NCBI GenBank assembly: GCA_016185555.1
Contig: JACPNI010000133.1
Location: forward strand, 1 to 5,011
Source: Candidatus Woesearchaeota archaeon
Lineage (GTDB): Archaea > Nanobdellota > Nanobdellia > SCGC-AAA011-G17 > JACPNG01
DNA: 5,011 nucleotides
Reading direction: 5' to 3'
Each line of letters starts with the position of its first letter. The first letter of the stretch is position 1. The position numbers were made by a program, and so were the translations under genes. The notes under the pieces were generated by a model, which was given only the letters and a program-made list of their open reading frames with translations, searched no databases and was not told where the DNA came from. Positions 1-4,534 of this stretch are shown here, piece after piece.

Positions 1-13
1 ATTAAATTGATTT

Positions 14-29
14 GGAGAGTTTTATAAAT
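14..29 (+). promoter_or_regulatory. Archaeal BRE/TATA promoter of srp54 operon
   Basis: A purine-rich BRE-like segment (GGAGAG, 14-19) is followed by the TATA box TTTATAAAT (21-29). The box centre is 25 nt upstream of the srp54 ATG at 50. Archaeal transcription normally starts about 22-27 nt downstream of the TATA centre, so the transcript should begin at or within a few nucleotides of the start codon. No Shine-Dalgarno sequence is present between the TATA box and the ATG, which fits a leaderless mRNA. The motif is seen directly; the leaderless start is inferred. Confidence 0.8.
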
Positions 30-49
30 AATCGATTTAGCTTAATTTT

Positions 50-1414
50 ATGGTTTTAGACAATTTAGGCAACTCATTAAAAGAGACTTTAAAGAAAATA
101 GCTAGGGCAGTTTTTGTAGATGAAAGAATCATAAATGAGCTTGTTAAGGACATACAAAAGGCATTACTTCAGTCTGATGTAAATGTTCAGCTGGTATTTG
201 ATTTAACTAAAAGCATAAAAGATAGAGCCTTAAAAGAAAAACCACCAGCAGGGATTCCTCAGAAAGAGCATATTATAAAGATTGTTTATGAAGAGCTTGT
301 TAAATTCTTGGGTGAGGAAAAATCCGAGATTGTAATTGAGAAAAAGAAACCTTTTAAGATAATGATGGTGGGTTTATTCGGTTCAGGAAAAACTACAACA
401 ATAGGGAAACTCGCAGGTTATTATTCTAAAAGAGGATATAAAGTTGGAGCTTTGGGTTTAGATATACATAGGCCGGCTGCAATGGATCAGATAGAGCAGG
501 TAGCTAAACAGGTTAATATTCCGTATTTTATTGATAAGAAGCAAAAAGATGTAATTAAAATATATAATGAATATGAAAAGGAATTTTCTAAGTTTGATAT
601 CTTGTTAATAGACACAGCAGGCAGGGATGCATTAAGCAAGGATTTAATAGAGGAGATTGAAAAGCTTAATCAAAAAATAATGCCTGATGAAAGAATTCTT
701 GTAATAAGTGCTGATATAGGACAGGCAGCAAAGACACAGGCAGAGCAGTTTCATAAAAGCTGTAATATAACTGGTGTAATTGTAACAAAGCTTGATGGCA
801 CTGCAAAAGGCGGGGGTGCCTTATCAGCGTGTGCAGTTGTAAAAGCGCCGATTAAATTTATTGGTATTGGAGAAAAGTTAGATGATTTGGAAACATTTAA
901 CCCAAAGGGCTTTGTCTCAAGAATCCTTGGGATGGGAGATATAGAAGCATTACTTGAGAAAGCAAAAGAAGCTGTTTCTGAGGAAGATGCTAAGGAGATG
1001 AGTAAGAAGCTTCTCAAAGGCGAATTTAGTTTCATTGATCTATATGAGCAGATGCAGAGCATGAAAAAAATGGGTTCTTTAAGTAAAATAGCAGAGATGA
1101 TACCAGGGTTTAGCAATATGAATATCCCTAAGGAGATGTTAAATGTCCAGGAAGAAAAATTAGATAAGTGGAGATATATTTTTGACATCTGTACAAAAGA
1201 AGAACTTGAAGACCCAGATATAATTGATGGCAACAGGATTAGCAGGATTGCAAAAGGGTCCGGAATATCTGCAACTGAAATCAGGGAATTATTAAAGCAG
1301 TACAAACAAAGTAAAAAACTTATGAAACTGGTTAAGGATCCAGGTTCTGCCGGGGATTTGAATAAGTTAATGAAAAAATTCCAGGGTAAACTGCCCAAAG
1401 GGTTTAAATTTTAA
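50..1414 (+). CDS. srp54: Signal recognition particle 54 kDa GTPase (SRP54)
   Basis: This is the GTPase subunit of the signal recognition particle. It binds signal sequences on nascent chains and 7S RNA, then docks with FtsY at the membrane to deliver ribosomes to the Sec translocon. The 454 residues match the usual family length. Residues 1-95 form the helical N domain. The G domain (about 102-300) has the P-loop GLFGSGKTTT (108-117), the G2 region DIHRPAA (138-144), DTAGRD (188-193) and TKLDG (246-250). The M domain follows, with the finger-loop region around GSLSKIAEMIPGF (342-354) and the 7S-RNA-binding helix RISRIAKGSG (396-405). Two positions vary from the common forms: F replaces Q in GLQGSGKTT, and DIHRPAA replaces DTYRPAA. 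The catalytic G, K, T and D residues are kept. The ATG at 50 fits the N-domain start and the promoter spacing. It is the first gene of a probable three-gene operon, with the next gene one nucleotide away. Confidence 0.97.
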   Translation: MVLDNLGNSLKETLKKIARAVFVDERIINELVKDIQKALLQSDVNVQLVFDLTKSIKDRALKEKPPAGIPQKEHIIKIVYEELVKFLGEEKSEIVIEKKKPFKIMMVGLFGSGKTTTIGKLAGYYSKRGYKVGALGLDIHRPAAMDQIEQVAKQVNIPYFIDKKQKDVIKIYNEYEKEFSKFDILLIDTAGRDALSKDLIEEIEKLNQKIMPDERILVISADIGQAAKTQAEQFHKSCNITGVIVTKLDGTAKGGGALSACAVVKAPIKFIGIGEKLDDLETFNPKGFVSRILGMGDIEALLEKAKEAVSEEDAKEMSKKLLKGEFSFIDLYEQMQSMKKMGSLSKIAEMIPGFSNMNIPKEMLNVQEEKLDKWRYIFDICTKEELEDPDIIDGNRISRIAKGSGISATEIRELLKQYKQSKKLMKLVKDPGSAGDLNKLMKKFQGKLPKGFKF

Positions 1415-1415
1415 A

Positions 1416-2447
1416 ATGGAAAAAATCAACTTTTTAGCTGGTGATGAAAAAAGGTTTTTGGAGTATTCATCTTCATTAAATAACAAAGATAAAATAGCCT
1501 TAATAAGCCATAATGATTTGGATGGGATAGTGGCGGCAAAAATATCAAATAAAGTTTTTAATACCAATAATTTAAAGTTTTTGAATTATACTGATTTAAA
1601 TGATGAACTAGTTAAAGAATTAAAAACTTTAGATGTAGATCATGTGATTTTTACTGATTTAGCTATAGGAAATCCGGGAATTATAAGGGAAATTGAGAAA
1701 TTTGCTAAAGTATTAATCATAGACCATCATCTTTTTAATGTTGACCTTAATTCCAAAAGAACTATTTTTATGAATTCTCAAGGTTATTGTTCCTCTTACA
1801 TTTGTTATTATTCCTTCTCTAAAATAAAAAATATGGAAGAATTAGACTGGCTTGTAGCATGCGCCTGTGTTTCTGACTTCCAATTCTTTAATAATCAGGA
1901 GTGGTTAAAAAACGTCTATGAAAAATATGGAGATAATTTTATAGGAACCTCAGAAGGGGTAAGGAGTGGAAAATTCTGGAACCTTATATATGATCTCGCT
2001 TTGTCTTTGATTTATTTTAAACAAAATCCAAGATTCGTTTATGATTTTATAGGAAACAAGTTTGAGGATATCGGTGGACTAGAAATTTATGTTAAGCCGG
2101 TTAAAGAGGATATCGATAAAAGCATAGAAGACTTTTATAAGGAGAAGAGAAAAATTAATGGTGGTTATTTTTTTGAGATTCATTCTTCTTTCCCAGTCAG
2201 AGAAGTTGTTATAAATGAACTTAGCACAAAAGAAAACAATAAAACTTTTATTATTACTGAAGTTCAAGAAAAATATTATATGATAAGTGCAAGAAGGCAG
2301 GATAAAAAAGTAGATTTACCTGATATAATTAAAAAATTAATAAATGGTTTTGAAGATTCTAACTCTGGTGGCCATATTCCTGCAGTTGGCGGGCATATAC
2401 CATTAAGATATGTGGAAGAATTCAAATTAAGGCTAAGGAATTTATAG
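1416..2447 (+). CDS. DHH-family phosphoesterase (RecJ/NrnA-like)
   Basis: This is a probable metal-dependent (Mn2+ type) phosphoesterase or exonuclease of the DHH superfamily, which includes RecJ, archaeal GAN nucleases and NrnA nanoRNases. The DHH domain shows motif I HNDLDG (32-37, with D34 and D36), the motif II aspartate D81 in FTDLA, the signature DHH (103-105) and the motif IV aspartate D154 in VSDF. A linker leads to a C-terminal DHHA1-like domain ending in SGGHIPAVGGHIP (317-329), the substrate-binding GGH motif. All metal ligands appear intact. At 343 residues it is nearer to NrnA-type enzymes than to the longer archaeal RecJ/GAN proteins, so the substrate (ssDNA, short RNA or a dinucleotide) cannot be assigned. 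It starts one nucleotide after the srp54 stop and ends one nucleotide before bud32, indicating co-transcription and perhaps translational coupling. No clear Shine-Dalgarno sequence is visible. Confidence 0.9.
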   Translation: MEKINFLAGDEKRFLEYSSSLNNKDKIALISHNDLDGIVAAKISNKVFNTNNLKFLNYTDLNDELVKELKTLDVDHVIFTDLAIGNPGIIREIEKFAKVLIIDHHLFNVDLNSKRTIFMNSQGYCSSYICYYSFSKIKNMEELDWLVACACVSDFQFFNNQEWLKNVYEKYGDNFIGTSEGVRSGKFWNLIYDLALSLIYFKQNPRFVYDFIGNKFEDIGGLEIYVKPVKEDIDKSIEDFYKEKRKINGGYFFEIHSSFPVREVVINELSTKENNKTFIITEVQEKYYMISARRQDKKVDLPDIIKKLINGFEDSNSGGHIPAVGGHIPLRYVEEFKLRLRNL

Positions 2448-2448
2448 A

Positions 2449-3054
2449 ATGAATCAAATTGCTAGGGGGGCAGAGGCAATTCTTTACAAGGAAGGGGAGT
2501 TACTGGTTAAAGAAAGAATAAGGAAGAGTTACAGGATTAAGGAGATAGATTCAAGGCTTAGAAACGCAAGAACCAGAAAAGAAGCTAAACTTCTGGGAAA
2601 AGCAGATAAAATAATACCTGTTCCGAAAGTTTATCGATTTGATAATGAAAAGATATACATGAATCTTATAGAAGGAAAATTGCTTAAGAATGAGATTGAT
2701 AATTTAGATTCTAAAAAAAGAAATGAGGTATTCAGTGTTATTGGAAGACAAATAGCTAGACTTCATGATGCTGATATAATCCATGGAGATTTAACAACTT
2801 CCAACATGATCCTTAATGGGGAAGAGATTTTTTTTATTGATTTTGGTCTAGGTTTTGTTTCCAACAGGGAGGAGGATAAGGCAGTTGACCTGCATCTGTT
2901 AAGACAGGCAATTAACAGTCGGCATTACTTATATCCTAATCTGTTCAGTGAAATAATTAATGGATATAAAGAAAGCGAGAATTCTAGTAAGGTTTTTAAT
3001 AGACTTGAGCTTGTAGAGAAAAGAGGGAGATATAAAAGGAAGAAGGAACAATAA
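2449..3054 (+). CDS. bud32: KEOPS complex kinase/ATPase Bud32
   Basis: Bud32 is the small atypical kinase (ATPase) of KEOPS. With Kae1 it makes N6-threonylcarbamoyladenosine (t6A) at position 37 of ANN-decoding tRNAs. The 201 residues match stand-alone archaeal Bud32. Visible motifs are the short nucleotide loop RGAEA (6-10), the catalytic lysine in VKERIRKSYR (20-29), the helix-C glutamate in RKEAKLL (43-49), the catalytic loop HGDLTTSN (112-119, D114), the metal-binding DFG (131-133), EDKAVDL (142-148) and the conserved basic tail VEKRGRYKRK (189-198). In several archaea Bud32 is fused to Kae1; here it is separate, and no Kae1 is in the window. The ATG at 2449 is one nucleotide after the previous stop. 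A weak AAGGA lies at 2435-2439, 9 nt upstream. The tRNA gene begins 36 nt after the stop codon. Confidence 0.96.
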   Translation: MNQIARGAEAILYKEGELLVKERIRKSYRIKEIDSRLRNARTRKEAKLLGKADKIIPVPKVYRFDNEKIYMNLIEGKLLKNEIDNLDSKKRNEVFSVIGRQIARLHDADIIHGDLTTSNMILNGEEIFFIDFGLGFVSNREEDKAVDLHLLRQAINSRHYLYPNLFSEIINGYKESENSSKVFNRLELVEKRGRYKRKKEQ

Positions 3055-3065
3055 AGCTTTTAAAA
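3051..3065 (+). promoter_or_regulatory. Probable promoter of tRNA-Gln
   Basis: An ATAAAG segment followed by the TATA-like CTTTTAAAA (3057-3065) overlaps the end of bud32. Its centre is 30 nt upstream of the first tRNA base at 3091, which would allow a transcript with a short 5' leader removed by RNase P. The box is weaker than the other TATA boxes here, and read-through from bud32 is an alternative. Confidence 0.5.
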
Positions 3066-3112
3066 TCATTACGGTTTCTTAATCCATATCAGCCCCGTAG
3101 TCTAGCGGCCAA

Positions 3113-3135
3113 ATTGGTTTATAGATCAAGGTTGA
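3113..3135 (+). other. tRNA-Gln intron 1 (23 nt, D-arm, BHB)
   Basis: This intron lies between the end of the D-loop (nominal position 21) and the 3' strand of the D-stem (22). A bulge-helix-bulge can be drawn. The central helix GGCC (3107-3110) pairs with GGTT (3130-3133), with two G-U pairs. The bulges are AA^A (3111-3113) and GA^G (3134-3136). The inner stem TTGGT (3114-3118) pairs with ATCAA (3125-3129) around a 6-nt loop. The outer pairs are C3106-G3137, A3104-T3139 and T3103-A3140, with one mismatch. Cutting after the second bulge base on each strand removes exactly the segment that restores the D-stem. The structure is read from sequence; the cleavage points follow the known archaeal tRNA-splicing endonuclease rule. 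Confidence 0.87.
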
Positions 3136-3166
3136 GGATAGTGGACTTTGGATCCATTGACGGAGG

Positions 3167-3196
3167 AAGTCATATTATTTTTAAATGACTGCCGAA
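3167..3196 (+). other. tRNA-Gln intron 2 (30 nt, T-arm, BHB)
   Basis: This intron lies between the T-stem (nominal position 53) and the T-loop (54). The inner stem AGTCAT (3168-3173) pairs perfectly with ATGACT (3185-3190) around an 11-nt AT-rich loop. The central helix CGGA (3161-3164) faces GCCG (3191-3194) with three Watson-Crick pairs and one A-G mismatch beside the first bulge. The bulges are GG^A (3165-3167) and AA^T (3195-3197). The outer helix TTGA (3157-3160) pairs with TCGA (3198-3201), with one G-U. Removal yields an uninterrupted GGAGG stem followed by the standard loop TTCGAAT and CCTCC. The imperfect central helix suggests an endonuclease that tolerates relaxed BHB motifs. Confidence 0.87.
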
Positions 3197-3286
3197 TTCG
3201 AATCCTCCCGGGGCTATTTATTTAAACAAGAAAGATAATTCAGTTTAATACAAAAATAACTCTATACTGCAAAAAATAATTCTCAT

Positions 3287-3303
3287 AGGAAAGCTTATAA
3301 ATA
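3287..3303 (+). promoter_or_regulatory. Strong BRE/TATA promoter of rps15-rps3ae
   Basis: A purine-rich BRE (AGGAAAG, about 3287-3293) abuts CTTATAAATA (3294-3303). With the TATA centre near 3298, transcription should begin around 3320-3325, about 65-70 nt ahead of rps15. This implies a real 5' leader, unlike the leaderless start expected for srp54. The region 3217-3286 between the tRNA and this promoter is AT-rich and shows no gene or clear signal. Confidence 0.8.
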
Positions 3304-3322
3304 CAGTTCTGATGCAAATTTC

Positions 3323-3378
3323 AGGATAAGTCGGTTTAGGCTTGCTTATACCATTTTGAACCTATTTCTGATTATCCT
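3323..3378 (+). promoter_or_regulatory. Structured 5' leader of rps15 mRNA
   Basis: AGGATAA (3323-3329) is perfectly complementary to TTATCCT (3372-3378). Inside it, GGTTTAGG (3333-3340) can pair with TTTTGAACC-type sequence (3355-3362) over 8 pairs, three of them G-U. These are separated from the lower stem by an asymmetric internal loop of 3 nt against 9 nt. The lower stem begins almost exactly where transcription is predicted to start and ends 12 nt before the ATG at 3391. Ribosomal protein S15 is known to regulate its own mRNA through leader structures in several bacteria. An equivalent archaeal control here is only a hypothesis. I recognise no known riboswitch. Confidence 0.45.
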
Positions 3379-3390
3379 AATTAATAAAAA

Positions 3391-3846
3391 ATGGCACGTA
3401 TGCATTCAGGTAAACGGGGAAGGCATGGCAGTAAAAAACCATCTAAATTGGTTAAGCCAAGCTGGTTAAGATATAACACCAAAGAAGTTGAACAATTAAT
3501 ACTTAAACTTTCAAAAGCAGGAAAGCCTTCAAGCCAGATAGGTATTGTTTTAAGGGATGTTTATGGTATTCCTTCTGTCAGGGTCGTTACAAATAAAAAA
3601 ATAAATGCTATCCTTGAAGAAAATGAAATAAAACCCAAGATCCCGGAGGATTTGGTTGCAGTGATTAGAAAAGGAATTCAGGTTATGAAACATCTTGAAG
3701 CAAATAAAAAAGACATGACTGCCAAAAGAGGGCTTCAGTTGACAGAGAGCAAGATAAGAAGACTGGCCAAGTATTATAAGAATGTTGGTAAATTGCCTAA
3801 AGACTGGCAGTATAACAGGGAGAGTATTAAGTTATTAATAAGCTAA
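3391..3846 (+). CDS. rps15: Small-subunit ribosomal protein uS15 (archaeal type)
   Basis: uS15 is a primary 16S rRNA-binding protein of the 30S central domain/platform. The 151 residues match the archaeal/eukaryotic (Rps13) form, which carries an N-terminal extension absent from bacterial S15. The start MARMHSGKRGRHGSKKP (1-17) is the characteristic basic head. It is followed by the Rps13 N-terminal helical region with SQIGIVLRDVYGIPSVR (48-64). The S15 core with its rRNA-binding helices includes HLEANKKDMTAKRG (101-114) and SKIRRLAKYYK (120-130). No Shine-Dalgarno sequence precedes the ATG; the upstream context is an A/T-rich tract after the leader hairpin. It is the first gene of a two-gene operon with rps3ae one nucleotide downstream. 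Confidence 0.97.
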   Translation: MARMHSGKRGRHGSKKPSKLVKPSWLRYNTKEVEQLILKLSKAGKPSSQIGIVLRDVYGIPSVRVVTNKKINAILEENEIKPKIPEDLVAVIRKGIQVMKHLEANKKDMTAKRGLQLTESKIRRLAKYYKNVGKLPKDWQYNRESIKLLIS

Positions 3847-3847
3847 A

Positions 3848-4414
3848 ATGGCACAGAAACCCCAAAAATTATTGAAAAAGAAGAAAAGATGGTTTTCAAT
3901 AGTAGCACCCACAGAGTTTAAGGAACAGTTTTTAGGTGAAACCTCCGCTTTTGATGAAGGTTCTTTAGTAGGCAGAAAGATTGGTGTTAATTTAATGTCT
4001 TTAATAGGAGATCCTAAAAAGCAAAATAGCAAGCTGGTATTTAAGATTACTTCTGTAAAGGACAGCAAGGCACAAACAGAAATAATTGCTTATGAAATGC
4101 TGCAGGCATTTGTAAGAAGATTAAACAGGAAAGAAGCTAATAAAACTGACGACTCATTTGTTTGTGAAACCAAGGATAACATAAAGGTTGTTTTTAAGCC
4201 AGTATTGGTGACAAATAACAAGACAAGCAATTTAGTATTAACTTCTTTAAGGCTTAAAACAAGAGAGTTTATAACAGAGAATGTTAAGGATGTAACTTAT
4301 ATGGATGTTATAAACAATGTGATTTCAAGCAATATCCAAAAATCCTTAAGGATTGTTCTTAAAAAAATATATCCTTTGGCTGTATGTGAGTTAAAGGAAG
4401 TTAGTAGGTTGTAG
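3848..4414 (+). CDS. rps3ae: Small-subunit ribosomal protein eS1 (S3Ae)
   Basis: eS1 is a 30S platform protein near the mRNA exit site, found in Archaea and Eukarya but not Bacteria. The 188 residues are slightly short for the family. Recognisable segments are the basic N-terminus with KKKRWFSIVAP (11-21), the LGETSA and LVGRKIGV region (29-47), AYEMLQAFVRRLNRK (81-95), and the conserved LRLKTRE (134-140). The C-terminal part (after about 145) continues as YMDVINNVIS (151-160) and a lysine-rich helix. The ATG overlaps nothing but is one nucleotide after the rps15 stop, in the context TAA-A-ATG, so the two proteins are probably made from one mRNA in balanced amounts. Archaeal genomes often keep rps15 and rps3ae close together. 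Confidence 0.95.
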   Translation: MAQKPQKLLKKKKRWFSIVAPTEFKEQFLGETSAFDEGSLVGRKIGVNLMSLIGDPKKQNSKLVFKITSVKDSKAQTEIIAYEMLQAFVRRLNRKEANKTDDSFVCETKDNIKVVFKPVLVTNNKTSNLVLTSLRLKTREFITENVKDVTYMDVINNVISSNIQKSLRIVLKKIYPLAVCELKEVSRL

Positions 4415-4419
4415 GTTTC

Positions 4420-4464
4420 TAAAGTAGTTGAGTAAGCAAAAAGAATAGTAACTTTAAAGTAGTT
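4420..4464 (+). repeat. 10-bp direct repeat and palindrome upstream of last gene
   Basis: TAAAGTAGTT occurs at 4420-4429 and again at 4455-4464, 35 bp apart start to start. The second copy overlaps the perfect 10-bp palindrome ACTTTAAAGT (4451-4460). The palindrome lies about 18 bp upstream of the TATA box at 4478, a position where an archaeal regulator could act. In AT-rich DNA such short matches can also arise by chance. No oligo-T tract that would make a convincing terminator for rps3ae is visible here. Confidence 0.35.
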
Positions 4465-4470
4465 ATAAAA

Positions 4471-4486
4471 CGAAAGATTTATAAAT
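4471..4486 (+). promoter_or_regulatory. BRE/TATA promoter of terminal gene
   Basis: A BRE-like CGAAAG (4471-4476) precedes TTTATAAAT (4478-4486), the same TATA sequence as in the srp54 promoter. A start near 4507 is predicted, giving a leader of about 28 nt before the ATG at 4535. A second TATA-like block, TTATAAAA (4463-4470), lies directly upstream and could give an alternative start. Confidence 0.75.
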
Positions 4487-4525
4487 GGCCTTTAACCTAT
4501 AAAATAGTATTAAAATGATGGTTAT

Positions 4526-4530
4526 GGAGG
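4526..4530 (+). promoter_or_regulatory. Shine-Dalgarno sequence GGAGG
   Basis: GGAGG lies 4 nt ahead of ATG 4535 and is complementary to the usual archaeal 16S rRNA 3' end. It is the only strong ribosome binding site in the window, and it selects 4535 as the start over the nearby out-of-frame ATGs at 4515, 4518 and 4524. An in-frame TAA at 4511-4513 rules out a start further upstream. Confidence 0.75.
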
Positions 4531-4534
4531 AAAA

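Larger units (their letters stand above)
3091..3216 (+). tRNA. trnQ: tRNA-Gln (anticodon TTG) with two introns
   Basis: The exons are 3091-3112, 3136-3166 and 3197-3216. Joined, they give a 73-nt tRNA with every arm intact. The acceptor stem AGCCCCG pairs with CGGGGCT over 7 perfect pairs. The D-stem is GTCT with GGAT, including two G-U pairs, and its loop contains the invariant GG. The anticodon stem GTGGA pairs with TCCAT around the loop CTTTGGA. The T-stem GGAGG pairs with CCTCC around TTCGAAT. Anticodon TTG (3148-3150) reads glutamine CAA and, by wobble, CAG. The discriminator is A3216 and CCA is not encoded. The A1-U72 pair fits archaeal tRNA-Gln, for which GatDE amidation of Glu-tRNA-Gln is known to use that pair. 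Unspliced, the D and T arms are both disrupted, so a scan without intron handling could miss the gene or call it a pseudogene. A short T-rich stretch (TATTTATTT, 3215-3223) could end transcription. Confidence 0.95.

Noticed and set aside
751..1398. 215-codon open frame on the - strand inside srp54
   Set aside because: It lies wholly antisense to the intact SRP54 GTPase and M domains. Its low-complexity S/L/I/F-rich translation is typical of an antisense shadow, and no promoter supports it.
1367..1567. Short - strand frame across the srp54/DHH junction
   Set aside because: It overlaps two well-supported genes, has no recognisable motifs and no promoter.
2079..2267. Short - strand frame within the DHH gene
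   Set aside because: It is antisense to a conserved enzyme, with an unremarkable AT-driven composition.
3029..3038. TATA-like GATATAAAAG near the bud32 3' end as the tRNA promoter
   Set aside because: It is nearly 60 nt upstream of the tRNA, farther than normal archaeal spacing; the CTTTTAAAA block fits better.
3091..3216. tRNA pseudogene or two tRNA fragments
   Set aside because: Both insertions are flanked by BHB structures, and splicing restores every stem and conserved loop base, so a functional intron-containing gene explains the sequence better.
3309..3371. C/D box guide RNA (CTGATG at 3309-3314, CTGA at 3368-3371)
   Set aside because: No internal C'/D' boxes and no terminal stem are visible, and the C-like box lies upstream of the predicted transcription start.
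3323..3385. H/ACA guide RNA in the rps15 leader
   Set aside because: The internal loop is too asymmetric (3 against 9 nt) for two guide arms, and there is no clear ACA box after the lower stem.
3835..4068. 77-codon - strand frame opposite rps3ae
   Set aside because: It is antisense to conserved ribosomal protein sequence, with no promoter or recognisable motif.
4415..4470. Terminator after rps3ae
   Set aside because: No stable hairpin followed by oligo-T, and no strong T-run, is visible.
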